From contig NZ_LMTI01000006.1 of assembly GCF_001510665.1 (NCBI RefSeq), forward strand, positions 340,516 through 404,515: DNA of 64,000 nucleotides, given 5' to 3'. Of this stretch, positions 17,276-26,394 are shown in pieces. The DNA comes from Bacillus sp. FJAT-27445. Its GTDB lineage: Bacteria; Bacillota; Bacilli; Bacillales; Cytobacillaceae. The notes beneath the pieces were generated by a model that saw nothing but the letters and a program-made list of their open reading frames with translations, was not told the origin of the DNA and ran no database searches. Every line of letters begins with the position of its first letter. Position 1 is the first letter of the stretch. A program made the position numbers and the translations under genes.

Positions 17276-18496
17276 ATGGATTTCGGGCCTTTGATCAAGT
17301 ATTACAGGACGCAAAGGAGGATGACACAAAAGGAGCTAGCCGAGGGGATTTGCTCAATCCCGCATTTAAGCAAGATCGAACACAATTCCAAAGAGGGCAA
17401 TAAAGAAACAATGGCCCTGCTGCTTGAGAGGCTTGGCATTGAGATTGAAGATGTGGCCTGCAAGGACGAGGAAATTAAAACCCTACTCAATGAGTTCGAT
17501 AATCAAATGACGTTCCAGATCAAGGCGCAGGCGGATCACGTCTATTCCCGGCTATTAGAGCTTGGCAGCCTGATTCCGTTTTCATCCCACATTTATACAT
17601 ACGAACTGTATAAATATAGATACATGCTATTTAAGGGGAATGATAGCGAAGCTGAAGCCCAGCAGGAATTGCTCAGAAAGCATTTGAAGAACTTTACCCG
17701 GCAGGAACGGAACCTGTTCGACTATTTCACAAGCATCCATTTAATGAGACAGGCAAAATACCATGAGGCGGACGCGATTCTTGATAAGCTTGATGCCGAA
17801 CAGGCCGGCGGAATCAACATCGGTGAATTCCTTTACCACAGGGCGTTTGCCAAAGGGTATACCCTTCAATCTGGCTATGCTATCTATTTTGGAAAAAAAG
17901 CGCTCCAGCATTTCATGGAACAGCATAATTTCAGGCGCATTCTTCATACGTTGATGTTGCTTGGAATTAACTATACACATTCAAATATCTATGAAGAAGC
18001 TTCAGCATCATTTGAGCATTTGATCCGAAATGCCGAGCTCCTGGATGAGAGTGAGTTGCTCCCATATGTTTATCATAATATGGGTCTTCTACAGAAGAAA
18101 AGGAAAAATACGGAACAGGCAATTCATTACTTTGAAAAAAGTCTTTCGTTACAGCGGGATAAAGGATTTAATTATCTGGTTACTCTTAACACTCTTGGTG
18201 AAACAAAGTTCGTAGAAGGTGACGCTGCAGGTGCTAAGAGGTGCTTTGTGGAGGTCTTTGAGTTAGCAGACCAGCTTTGCAGCAAAAAGTACCTATTATT
18301 AAGCACGTTCTATTTGATGCTTGACGCTAAAGATCCAGATTCATTTAAGTACCTTGAATCTAAAGTAATTCCACTTCTCGAGGAAGGCAAAGAGCATAAA
18401 GATGATCTTGCACATTTCTATAAATTGCTTGCAGACTATTTTACAAGGGAAGGGAAATTCGAGCAGGCAGTCCATTATTTAAAGAAAATGACTTGA
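17276..18496 (+). CDS. XRE-family regulator with TPR domain (RRNPP type, PlcR/NprR-like)
   Basis: 406 residues. N-terminal helix-turn-helix (residues 5-60; MTQKELAEGICSIPHLSKIE), then a long all-helical region with tetratricopeptide-like repeats, clear in LPYVYHNMGLLQKKRKNTEQ and AIHYFEKSLSLQ (about 265-300) and again at EGKFEQAVHYLKK at the end. This plan is that of cytoplasmic RRNPP receptors, which bind a re-imported peptide pheromone and change DNA binding. The stop codon is followed 12 bases later by a tiny exported pro-peptide gene, the usual partner. Weak ribosome site (GGTGAG). Target genes unknown; the protease upstream is the first candidate. Confidence 0.85.
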   Translation: MDFGPLIKYYRTQRRMTQKELAEGICSIPHLSKIEHNSKEGNKETMALLLERLGIEIEDVACKDEEIKTLLNEFDNQMTFQIKAQADHVYSRLLELGSLIPFSSHIYTYELYKYRYMLFKGNDSEAEAQQELLRKHLKNFTRQERNLFDYFTSIHLMRQAKYHEADAILDKLDAEQAGGINIGEFLYHRAFAKGYTLQSGYAIYFGKKALQHFMEQHNFRRILHTLMLLGINYTHSNIYEEASASFEHLIRNAELLDESELLPYVYHNMGLLQKKRKNTEQAIHYFEKSLSLQRDKGFNYLVTLNTLGETKFVEGDAAGAKRCFVEVFELADQLCSKKYLLLSTFYLMLDAKDPDSFKYLESKVIPLLEEGKEHKDDLAHFYKLLADYFTREGKFEQAVHYLKKMT

Positions 18497-18508
18497 GGAG
18501 GAGTTTTA

Positions 18509-18673
18509 ATGAAAAAAGCTTTTGTAATTCTTTTATCAGTGTTCGCATTTAGCCTGTTTGCGGTTGGTGCTGCGCCATCATCATCATCAGCTGCGAGTTC
18601 AACGCCGATCTATCCGCCACTTGGAACACCAATCTATCCACCGCTTGAAACGCCAATCTATCCACCACTATAA
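18509..18673 (+). CDS. Secreted pro-peptide with three TPIYPPL repeats, likely pheromone precursor
   Basis: 54 residues. MKKAFVILLSVFAFSLFAVG is a signal peptide, followed by a serine/alanine linker and the C-terminal array TPIYPPL-G-TPIYPPL-E-TPIYPPL (residues 32-38, 40-46, 48-54), which ends exactly at the stop codon. GGAGGAG lies 5 bases before the ATG, right after the regulator stop codon. In PapR, NprX and Phr systems the exported precursor is cut by outside proteases to a 5-8 residue C-terminal peptide which is taken back by an oligopeptide permease. Here one precursor could yield three copies. No peptide of this sequence is known to me; the signalling role is inferred from gene order and layout. 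Confidence 0.8.
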   Translation: MKKAFVILLSVFAFSLFAVGAAPSSSSAASSTPIYPPLGTPIYPPLETPIYPPL

Positions 18674-18718
18674 TTCTGCCATTTCAGGCTGTAATATAGC
18701 CTGGAGAACGAAAGCAAA

Positions 18719-18751
18719 AGAAGGCGCATCCATATTCAGGATGCGCCTTCT
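18719..18751. terminator. Bidirectional terminator between the peptide gene and rodA
   Basis: AGAAGGCGCATCC, loop ATATTCA, GGATGCGCCTTCT: a perfect 13-bp stem with T residues after it on the plus strand and A/T tract on the other. It closes the regulator-peptide unit and the convergent rodA gene. Confidence 0.85.
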
Positions 18752-18756
18752 TTGCG

Positions 18757-19920
18757 TCAATCGTCATCTTCAGAAAACATATATTTTTTCGTTTTTGCAG
18801 AAATATTCAAGACCAGCGCCAGGGAGAGCAGGGTCCCCAATAGGGAGCTTCCGCCATAGCTTATCAGGGGGAGTGGAATTCCGGTCATCGGAACAAGTCC
18901 GATAACCATGCCGATGTTTTCAAAAATATGAAATGTTAAAACCGAGATGACCCCGGTGGCAACCAGGCTTTCATAGGGTCCTTTGTTTCTTAGCGCAATA
19001 ACAATGATCCGGTAAATCAGGATGAAGTAAAGCGAAATAACGAGGCTCGCCCCAAAGAAACCAAATTCTTCTCCTATGACTGTAAAAATAAAATCCGAGT
19101 GGGCTTCTGGCACATTTACCTGGGAAGCATTGAATCCTTTTCCATACATCATGCCTGAACCAATGGCCAATATTGAGTATGCCAGTTGGTAGGAGGTGTT
19201 TTGCATGTCCTCGAATGGATCTAACCAGGAATGAATCCGGTTCAGCTGATATTGATCCAGGACGAGCAGCAATAAATCAGGCGCTTCAAGATAAACGTAA
19301 ACAAGACTAGCCATTAATATGGCTGCTGCTCCGCCCAACACGGCAATGATTCGCCAATTGATTCCCGAAATAAAGGTCATCCCAATAACAATCGCAGCTA
19401 CCGCCATGGCCGTTCCCGCATCGGGCTGAACCAGGATAAAAGCCAGCGGTAATGCAGCCACACCAACAATTTTGCCAAGCAGAATGAAATCTGTCTTAAT
19501 GGTCCGGTCAAGGTGTTCTTCATTATGGTTTGAAATCACCCTTGCGAGGAATATAATGAGGAAAAGCTTCATGAATTCCGATGGCTGGAGTGAGCCGAGC
19601 TTTGGAATTTCGAACCAGGCCTTTGTGCCTTTTGTTGGCGGGGCAATGGACTCTGGCGAAAAAAACAGGGCAATAAGGAGCAAAACTCCAAAAATGTAGG
19701 CATAAGGCGATATTTTCTTGATCTGGTCAAAATCAAAAAAATACACAAAGGCAGAGGCAACCAGTCCAATTACATACCATCGGGCTTGCAGCATTACGAA
19801 ATTGACGTTATACGGTGAATACTTTTGGGCGCTGTATAGTGCAATGCAGCTTACAATCATGAACAGGAAAATAAGCAGCAAAAGCGTAAAATCGAAATAA
19901 TTCCGTTGTGATTTATCCAT
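18757..19920 (-). CDS. rodA: RodA-type peptidoglycan glycosyltransferase (SEDS family)
   Basis: 387 residues, about ten membrane segments. SEDS features: the GTKAWFEIPKLGSLQPSEF loop (about 97-115), VQPDAGTAM with the catalytic aspartate in the following loop region, EAHSDFIFTVIGEEFGF (about 262), and the C-terminal GLVPMTGIPLPLISYGGSS. It polymerises lipid II glycan strands at the membrane with a class B PBP in lateral wall synthesis. RodA is preferred over FtsW because of the elongation-type ending and lack of a long N-terminal extension, but FtsW/SpoVE relatives are close. Confidence 0.88.
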   Translation of the reverse strand: MDKSQRNYFDFTLLLLIFLFMIVSCIALYSAQKYSPYNVNFVMLQARWYVIGLVASAFVYFFDFDQIKKISPYAYIFGVLLLIALFFSPESIAPPTKGTKAWFEIPKLGSLQPSEFMKLFLIIFLARVISNHNEEHLDRTIKTDFILLGKIVGVAALPLAFILVQPDAGTAMAVAAIVIGMTFISGINWRIIAVLGGAAAILMASLVYVYLEAPDLLLLVLDQYQLNRIHSWLDPFEDMQNTSYQLAYSILAIGSGMMYGKGFNASQVNVPEAHSDFIFTVIGEEFGFFGASLVISLYFILIYRIIVIALRNKGPYESLVATGVISVLTFHIFENIGMVIGLVPMTGIPLPLISYGGSSLLGTLLSLALVLNISAKTKKYMFSEDDD

Positions 19921-20315
19921 TTACGTGCATCTCCACATCTATTATTTTGCAGGTGGAAAAAAGGGTGCCAAATCCGCAAAACATTCACTCTAGTACTAGT
20001 GTACCTTATTTTCCAGTAGCAGGCAGTCTTTCCAGCATGGAAGTTGAAAATAACTGTTTTATAAATCAAAATGACAGATTCTCTCCATTTATAAGTTATA
20101 AAAACTAGACGATGCATATCCCAATTTTGTTACCGCAATATTTATCCTATGCAGCCCAATTTATTTAAGGACGAATCTATGGCTCATTGAAGAGGTTTTC
20201 TTGTATGATATATAAATAGGCATTCATAAAATACTGGTGTATTTTTAAATAGAGCAAGCTGGCCATGGACATTGCTTTGTTGTTGGACCGGCTGGCGAAA
20301 AGGCGGGTTAAATTG
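19921..20315. other. Gene-free region between divergent rodA and rbsK
   Basis: No reading frame here has both a ribosome site and recognisable sequence. It must hold both promoters. A short palindrome CTAGTACTAG (near 19991) is visible; its meaning is unknown. Confidence 0.5.
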
Positions 20316-21203
20316 ATGGCGAAAAAGAAAATCACAGTCATAGGCAGCATTAATATGGACTTGGTCACGAAAGTTTCTCGAATTCCAAAGGTTGGAGAAA
20401 CGGTGACAGGGGAAGCGTTTTACACCATTCCTGGAGGCAAGGGGGCAAACCAGGCTGTCGCCGCGGCAAGGCTGGGAGCGGATGTCTCGATGATTGGCTG
20501 CGTTGGGGATGATGGTTTTGGGCGAGAGCTTATTTCCAAGCTCCAACTTGAGTCCATTGATACCTCAAGGGTTGCGGTTGCCTCAGGAACCTCAACGGGT
20601 ATTGCTTCCATCACGCTTTCGGGAGGGGATAACAGCATCATCGTCACTCCCGGTGCAAATTATCACGTAACCCCGCAATTCGTTGCTGAACATGAAGCAG
20701 CAATTGCGGAGAGCGATATCATTTTACTTCAGCTTGAAATACCTATGGAGACAGTTAGGGTAGCGGCAGCCCTTGCAAAAAAACATCGGGTAAAGGTTAT
20801 TTTAAACCCGGCTCCTTTCAAGGAGATTCCGCTGGATCTGTTAAAAGACGCGGATTTCTTAACTCCTAATGAACATGAACAACAGCATCTCCTAAACTCA
20901 TTAGGAGATGGGATGGGAAAAGAATTTATAAAAAAGTGCATCGTCACTCAAGGATCAAAGGGCGTCACCATCAATAAAAATGGACTTGAGGATATTCCGG
21001 GCTACCGTGTTGAAGCTGTTGATACGACAGGTGCCGGCGATACATTCAACGGAGCCTTGGCCTTTGCGCTTAGCGAAGGGCTTAAACTTAAGGAAGCATG
21101 CCAGTTCGCCAATGCGGCAGCCGCACTTTCCGTCACAAAGCTGGGCGCACAGGGAGGTATGCCAACAAGGACGGAAGTAGAAGACTTCATGAATAAGTCA
21201 TAG
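20316..21203 (+). CDS. rbsK: Ribokinase
   Basis: 295 residues, the usual length. PfkB-family features: GSINMDLVTKV at the start, the GGKGANQAVAAARLG signature (about residue 38), the second signature VDTTGAGDTFNGALAFAL with its catalytic aspartate (about 232). It phosphorylates ribose to ribose 5-phosphate. No ribose transporter or rbsR neighbours are present, so it is a standalone kinase whose substrate could also be another pentose. Start chosen at MAKKKIT, since 17 extra N-terminal residues from an upstream ATG are not family-like. Confidence 0.9.
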   Translation: MAKKKITVIGSINMDLVTKVSRIPKVGETVTGEAFYTIPGGKGANQAVAAARLGADVSMIGCVGDDGFGRELISKLQLESIDTSRVAVASGTSTGIASITLSGGDNSIIVTPGANYHVTPQFVAEHEAAIAESDIILLQLEIPMETVRVAAALAKKHRVKVILNPAPFKEIPLDLLKDADFLTPNEHEQQHLLNSLGDGMGKEFIKKCIVTQGSKGVTINKNGLEDIPGYRVEAVDTTGAGDTFNGALAFALSEGLKLKEACQFANAAAALSVTKLGAQGGMPTRTEVEDFMNKS

Positions 21204-21407
21204 GAAAAATGCCCATTTGGAGTGCCCAATCGCAAAATTTGGAAGAAAAAGGATTGTGACTTTCGCTTGCATCGCTTGCCTTTTATTTCTATTCGTGTTA
21301 TTCTAAGCAAGAATTATTTTTGTTCGGTAACAAGCGACATCGCCTGGATACGTTTGAGCAAGAATAGTAATACAATTGTGTGGAAAACACACGAGGAGGC
21401 AACAAAA

Positions 21408-21608
21408 ATGGAAAACGGTAAAGTTAAATGGTTTAATGCAGAAAAAGGTTTCGGATTCATCGAGCGCGAAGGTGGAGACGACGTATTCGTTCATTTCTCA
21501 GCTATCCAAGGCGAAGGCTTCAAGACTCTTGAAGAAGGCCAAGAAGTTTCTTTCGACGTTGAGCAAGGCGCTCGCGGACCACAAGCTGCAAACGTTCGCA
21601 AAAACTAA
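21408..21608 (+). CDS. Cold-shock protein (CspB/CspD type)
   Basis: 66 residues with both RNA-binding motifs, KGFGFIE and VFVHFSAI. It is a five-strand OB-fold RNA chaperone of the cytoplasm. GAGGAGG lies before the ATG. The leader of about 200 bp before it is long and gene-free, as is common for cold-shock genes whose mRNA folds in response to temperature. The acidic, non-cysteine sequence matches Bacillus CspB/C/D; I cannot say which. Confidence 0.97.
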   Translation: MENGKVKWFNAEKGFGFIEREGGDDVFVHFSAIQGEGFKTLEEGQEVSFDVEQGARGPQAANVRKN

Positions 21609-21627
21609 TTAGTTTTTGCTCCATAGA

Positions 21628-21655
21628 AAACAGGTTCCTGTACTGGGACCTGTTT
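21628..21655 (+). terminator. Terminator after the cold-shock gene
   Basis: AAACAGGTTCC, loop TGTACT, GGGACCTGTTT, then TTATTTT. Perfect or nearly perfect 11-bp stem. Confidence 0.85.
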
Positions 21656-21946
21656 TTATTTTGCATAAATAACACCCTCACCAGCAGTCAAAATCCGGAC
21701 ATCACAGAAATAATTCCGCATTTGGCAAAAATAATTGGAAAGCAGCCAATGCCACAGGAAAATTTCTGTCTTGTAAAAGATTTCCACACCTCCCTCTCTC
21801 CGCTTTTTACCATTATTCCAACGTTATCATCCTCCACAAAATCAACTCGATCCCAACAGACAGCAGCTCTGCATTTAGGCCGATATTCATATTAGCGCCG
21901 CCTCTTGCCTAAACTAAAGTGACTTTTAGCAAAGGGCGGGAGTAGA

Positions 21947-23109
21947 ATGGACAATCAATGGGCTAAAGATGTGGAAATTTGCCTCGAGTACGGGGACAGG
22001 CGAAAGCAGTTCGGCGGGGCAGTTGTACCGCCAACCTTCGGGAATTCGCTGTTCGTGTACGATTCGATGGACAGCCTCACAGAAGCAGTCTTACATGAGC
22101 AAGGGAATTATGTGTACACACGGGGTACAAATCCAACCATTGAAACAGCGGAAATGAAGCTGGCTGCATTGGAACGCGGCGAGCAGTGCCGCTGCTTCGC
22201 CTCCGGAATGGGAGCAATAACCGCTGCCATTCTGAATTCCGTGAAAAGCGGCGACCATGTCCTCTGCCTTAACAACCTTTATTTTTCAACAAGGGAACTT
22301 CTAAAATATCTTGGTAAATTCGGGGTCAGCCATTCGATCTGTTATGAGGCGGGTGCGGCGGCTGTTGAAAAACACATTCGTCCGAATACCCGCTTGATTT
22401 TCATCGAAAGCCCTTTTACATGACATTTAGGCTGACCGACTCTAGTGCAATTTCCCAGCTGGCAAAAGCATATGGCATCAGGACAATCATCGACAATACG
22501 TGGGCAACCCCGCTTTTTCAAAAGCCGCTTCTGTATGGGGTCGATATTGTCGTCCACTCACTCTCAAAATATCTTGGTGGGCACAGCGACATTGTAGGAG
22601 GAGCGGTCATCGCCAAAAAGGAGATCATGGATACACTTTTCACAAAGGAATTGTTACTGATGGGAGGAAACTTTTCCCCTTATGAGGCGACACTGCTGCT
22701 ACGGGGGCTGAAATCTCTTCCTTTCCGGTTGGAGGCCCATCAGGCAAACGCCTTAAAAGTGGCGGAATTTTTGGACGGGCATCCAAGGGTAAGGAGGGTT
22801 CTTTATCCAGGTTTACCGTCCCATCCGGATTATGAGCTTGGGAAAAAAGTTTTTTCCGGGTACAGCGGTGTATTCAGCTTTGTTCTGGATGGCGGCTATC
22901 GTGAGGTCAGTCGGGTATTGGATCGCCTAAAGCATATTAAAATCGGAGTATCGTGGGGCTCGTTTGAAAGCCTGGCATTGTCGCCAAATACGGGAAGCAA
23001 TGAACAGAAGCTGTTAGCTGAGCATATCCATCCAGGAACAATTCGCCTTGCGGTCGGCTTAGGGGACAGCGGTAAGATCATCCAAGATTTGGAGCAGGCC
23101 CTTGGCTAA
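21947..23109 (+). pseudogene. Trans-sulfuration PLP enzyme (cystathionine lyase/synthase family), frameshifted
   Basis: Two reading frames, 21947-22423 (158 aa) and 22420-23109 (229 aa), together make one 387-residue enzyme of the Cys/Met metabolism PLP family. The first holds YVYTRGTNPT and FASGMGAITAA; the second holds the PLP-lysine motif SLSKYLGGHSD and the C-terminal domain. Near 22415-22423 one base appears lost, so the first frame stops at TGA; the junction reads ATGA, so the second part could in principle be translated by coupling. Usual role: making or cleaving cystathionine, or methionine gamma-cleavage. Sequencing error is an alternative. CGGGAG precedes the first ATG. Confidence 0.8.
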
Positions 23110-23219
23110 AAATCCTTACCGAACGGGGAAAATTAAATAAATGATTGGACGGATAACCATTTCGTTGCCTTCAGAATACGTTAAATTGATGTTTCAGAAA
23201 AAAATGGAGGTAACCGCAT

Positions 23220-23720
23220 ATGATCGAAGAGGAACGCAGAACCCTTGCCTGGCATGAAACACTTGAACTGCATGAATTGACGGCATTCCAATCAATCGGA
23301 TTAATGAAGACGAAAATGGGATTAAAAAGGATTACCGATTCAGAATTGCGGGGCATTTACCAGCGGACAATCCGTGACTTAGAGGAAAATCTTACAGAAT
23401 TGCTCCAGTTTTATTCTTCCGCGCCAGGTCATGGCGGAAGGGATGAGGACGAAATGAGGGAGGATAACCCATTCTTTGCGGGTGACCTACTCGCAATGTC
23501 AAAGACGCTTGTACGCAATTATGGTATTGCCATCACCGAAACGGCGACGCCTCAGTTAAGAAGGACGTTCCTGAACCATATGACAAAAGCGGTCCGGGGC
23601 CACGAGCGGATTTATAACTATATGTACAATAAAGGCCTATATCAATCGTATGACCTTGGCAAGCTATTGCAAAATGATATAACCCTCGCACGAAGAGCAA
23701 TCAGCATGCGTGAAGAGTGA
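23220..23720 (+). CDS. Spore coat protein of the CotF family
   Basis: 166 residues, mostly helical. WHETLELHELTAFQSIGLMK at the start and the middle part AMSKTLVRNYGIAITETATP are typical of CotF-domain proteins (YusN/YhcQ type), which have a four-helix bundle like ferritin. It would sit in the spore coat. GGAGG lies 8 bases before the ATG. The gene stands alone, with a terminator at 23746. Confidence 0.82.
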   Translation: MIEEERRTLAWHETLELHELTAFQSIGLMKTKMGLKRITDSELRGIYQRTIRDLEENLTELLQFYSSAPGHGGRDEDEMREDNPFFAGDLLAMSKTLVRNYGIAITETATPQLRRTFLNHMTKAVRGHERIYNYMYNKGLYQSYDLGKLLQNDITLARRAISMREE

Positions 23721-23745
23721 AAAAAATTAAGAATCATAAAAACGG

Positions 23746-23770
23746 GCCGGGCTATTTAGCCAGGCTTTTT
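23746..23770 (+). terminator. Terminator after the CotF-family gene
   Basis: GCCGGGCT, loop ATTT, AGCCAGGC, then TTTTT. One mismatch in the 8-bp stem. Confidence 0.7.
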
Positions 23771-23880
23771 CTCGTGCATGTAACCCACCTCACTTCTCGA
23801 ATATTCAAGCTGTGAATATCGCTCAGAAGACTATTTTTTGCTAAAGTGGAAGTAGAAGTTCCAACCAGAGGAGGGTGAAG

Positions 23881-24588
23881 ATGGAATATGAAATAAGGCC
23901 ACTGGGTGACAGGGCGTTGATGATTTATTTTGGTGACGCGATTACGGCAGCCATCCATGAAAAAATCAACGCATTTTTGGCCGCACTCGAAGCCGCCGGC
24001 ATCGAAGGAATCTCCGAATGCGTGCCGTCCTACACCTCGGTCGCAATCTATTATCTTCCAGAAAAAATCAGCTATAACACCCTCTGCGAAAAAATCAACT
24101 TAATTGGCAGAGCGAGTCCGAAGAAAGAAGAATCGTTCATTTACAGAGTCCCAGTCCAATATAACGGCCCCGATTTGCAGTATATAGCCGAAGTAAACCA
24201 ACTTACAGTCCAGGAGGTTATTCACTTTCATACAAGCTCTAACTACTTAATCCATATGATGGGTTTCATGCCGGGTTTCCCTTATTTGGGCGGCCTTCCG
24301 GAAAAACTGGCCACGCCAAGACTGCCAAAACCAAGGGGAAAGGTCCATGCTGGGGCGGTCGGAATTGGCGGCAGCCAGACAGGCATTTATCCGGATGAAT
24401 CCCCTTCTGGCTGGCGAATCATTGGATTCACGCCTCTCAAGCTCTTTGATCTTAATCGGGCCGAGCCGTTTTTATTTACACCTGGCCATTACATAAAATT
24501 TTATTCGGTCGGGCACGAGGAATACATTCATATTAAAGAGCTGGCCGACCAAGGCTTGTTTGCACCAGCACTTGAAAGGCTGAAATGA
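23881..24588 (+). CDS. pxpB: 5-oxoprolinase subunit PxpB (KipI family)
   Basis: 235 residues. YEIRPLGDRALMIYFG is the usual start; the family motif MMGFMPGFPYLGGLPE and the block VGIGGSQTGIYPDESPSGW (about 160-178) are clear. With PxpA and PxpC it forms the ATP-dependent enzyme that opens 5-oxoproline (pyroglutamate) to glutamate. The ATG at 23881 is 7 bases after AGGAGG; an in-frame GTG six bases earlier is too close. First gene of a pxpBAC operon. In B. subtilis this protein (KipI) was also described as an inhibitor of the sporulation kinase KinA. Confidence 0.93.
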   Translation: MEYEIRPLGDRALMIYFGDAITAAIHEKINAFLAALEAAGIEGISECVPSYTSVAIYYLPEKISYNTLCEKINLIGRASPKKEESFIYRVPVQYNGPDLQYIAEVNQLTVQEVIHFHTSSNYLIHMMGFMPGFPYLGGLPEKLATPRLPKPRGKVHAGAVGIGGSQTGIYPDESPSGWRIIGFTPLKLFDLNRAEPFLFTPGHYIKFYSVGHEEYIHIKELADQGLFAPALERLK

Positions 24589-24625
24589 TTTTAGCTCACA
24601 TAAGGAAAAATAAGGAGGGGAAAAC

Positions 24626-25393
24626 GTGAAAGCAATCGATTTGAATTGCGACATGGGTGAAAGCTTCGGAGCCTACAGGCTGGGGAATGACAGTGAAGTC
24701 CTGAAGTTTGTCTCTTCGGCAAACATTGCCTGCGGCTACCATGCCGGCGACCACAATACAATGATGGAAACCGTCAAAGAGGCGAAAAACCGCGAAGTTA
24801 ACATCGGCGCGCACCCCGGGTTTCCAGACCTTCAGGGATTTGGAAGGCGGGAGATGCTCCTCCGCCCTGATGAAGTATACAATCTTGTACTCTACCAATT
24901 AGGGGCAATTTCATCTTTTGTAAAAGTGGCCAATACCCGTTTGATCCACATAAAGCCTCACGGAGCGCTGTACAATATGGCCGCTGCCGACAGGGCCACC
25001 GCAGATGCAGTGGCTGCAGCTGCAGCCGATTTTGACAGGAACCTTGTTGTTTTCGGGTTGTCCGGCAGCCAGCTCATAACGGCTGCGCTGGAAAAGGGGC
25101 TCCGCGCCGCTAATGAAGTTTTTGCTGATAGGACCTATCGAAGCGATGGCTTGCTGATGCCGAGAAGCGAACGTAATTCAGTTATCTACGATTCAGATCT
25201 TGTAATCAAACAGGCGCTCAGGATGGCGAAAGAGGGAAAAGTCACCACGGCAGACGGGACAGAATTGAATGTGGCAGCGGACACAATTTGTATCCATGGC
25301 GATAATCCGGAAGCGTTGGAATTTGCAAAAATATTGTCCGCCGCTTTTTCGAAAGAGTCAATTTCCCTCCGGAGAAGCTGGGACGATTTATGA
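24626..25393 (+). CDS. pxpA: 5-oxoprolinase subunit PxpA (LamB/YcsF family)
   Basis: 255 residues, starting with GTG after AAGGAGGGG. The family signature DLNCDMGESFGAY (residue 4) and IACGYHAGDH (about 35), HPGFPDLQGFGRR (about 61) and HIKPHGALYN (about 110) are all present; the histidines and aspartates probably bind metal in a TIM-like barrel. Works with PxpB and PxpC in pyroglutamate hydrolysis. It overlaps pxpC by four bases (ATGA). Confidence 0.94.
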   Translation: MKAIDLNCDMGESFGAYRLGNDSEVLKFVSSANIACGYHAGDHNTMMETVKEAKNREVNIGAHPGFPDLQGFGRREMLLRPDEVYNLVLYQLGAISSFVKVANTRLIHIKPHGALYNMAAADRATADAVAAAAADFDRNLVVFGLSGSQLITAALEKGLRAANEVFADRTYRSDGLLMPRSERNSVIYDSDLVIKQALRMAKEGKVTTADGTELNVAADTICIHGDNPEALEFAKILSAAFSKESISLRRSWDDL

Positions 25394-26364
25394 TGGCAGC
25401 GCCGGTTTTTAAAGTAGTACGGCCCGGATTACAGACAACCGTGCAGGATTTTGGGCGGTATGGCTGGCAGAAATATGGAGTTTCACCGTCTGGCGCAATG
25501 GATCCGTTCGCCATCCGGGTTGCGAATATTCTAGTTGGAAATCCCCCTGGCGATGCAGTCCTTGAAGCAGCTTTTCCCGGCCCGGCTCTTGAAATTCTTT
25601 CAGATTGCACCATAGCAATTTGCGGAGCGGATTTTTCGCCCGAACTTAACGGTAAACCTGCGCCACTTTGGAAAAGTTTTCAGGCAAGGAAGGGCCAGAT
25701 CCTCTCATTTGGAAGGCCGGTCAGTGGGACAAGGGCTTACATCGCCGTTTCTGGTGGCTTGGACGTCCCGGTTTTATTGGGGAGCCGTTCCACTTACCTG
25801 GCTGGCGGCTTTGGCGGGGTGGATGGGCGCTCGCTAAGGAAAGGCGATGTGCTCTCAGCTGACAATCCGTCAAACGGCATTCCGGGCCGATCGCTGGCAA
25901 CCAGGCTGATCCCCGAATATCAATCGGAATTAATGGTCCGGATCATAGCCGGCCCCCATGCTGAAGCATTTGAAAAAGAAAGCTTCGAAGCTTTTTTCCA
26001 AAAAGAGTATACGGTCACCACGCACTCGAACCGAATGGGCATTACCCTTGAAGGGCCAAAGCTTCGCCATCGGGAGGGGGCGGATATCTTTTCGGATGCC
26101 GTCCCGTTTGGAGGAATCCAGGTTCCATCAGGCGGGCAGCCGATTATTCTTATGGCGGAGCGGCAGCCTACCGGCGGGTACACAAGGATAGCAACGGTTA
26201 TAACGGTTGATTTGCCGCTGCTCGCACAAGCGGCGCCGGGAAGCGTAATCCGTTTTAAACAAGTAGGCGTGGCGGAAGCCCAAAAGGCATATTTTGAATC
26301 GCGTGCCATGTTAATAGAGTTGGCGGTGGCTACCGGTGCCTGGAGCCAAGGAATGGCGTTGTAA
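25390..26364 (+). CDS. pxpC: 5-oxoprolinase subunit PxpC (KipA / biotin-dependent carboxyltransferase-like)
   Basis: 324 residues. VVRPGLQTTVQDFGRYGWQ at the start, SGAMDPFAIRVAN, and SNRMGITLEGP plus ILMAERQPTGGYTRIATV near the end are diagnostic of the KipA/carboxyltransferase C-D fold. It partners PxpB. Start codon ATG overlaps the pxpA stop codon, so translation is coupled; a second ATG follows directly. Confidence 0.93.
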   Translation: MMAAPVFKVVRPGLQTTVQDFGRYGWQKYGVSPSGAMDPFAIRVANILVGNPPGDAVLEAAFPGPALEILSDCTIAICGADFSPELNGKPAPLWKSFQARKGQILSFGRPVSGTRAYIAVSGGLDVPVLLGSRSTYLAGGFGGVDGRSLRKGDVLSADNPSNGIPGRSLATRLIPEYQSELMVRIIAGPHAEAFEKESFEAFFQKEYTVTTHSNRMGITLEGPKLRHREGADIFSDAVPFGGIQVPSGGQPIILMAERQPTGGYTRIATVITVDLPLLAQAAPGSVIRFKQVGVAEAQKAYFESRAMLIELAVATGAWSQGMAL

Positions 26365-26394
26365 GGGAAAATCCGACTAAGGGGAGAAACATTT

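Noticed and set aside
18602-18670. Short 24-bp tandem repeats as a CRISPR-like or satellite array
   Set aside because: The units are in frame, end at a stop codon and encode conserved TPIYPPL.
18558-18905. 115-codon frame covering the peptide gene in another phase
   Set aside because: Histidine/arginine-rich product from repeat DNA, running through a terminator into rodA; the 54-residue frame has a signal peptide and a ribosome site.
22420-23109. Independent gene starting at ATG 22420
   Set aside because: It lacks the N-terminal third of the PLP fold, which is present just upstream in another frame.
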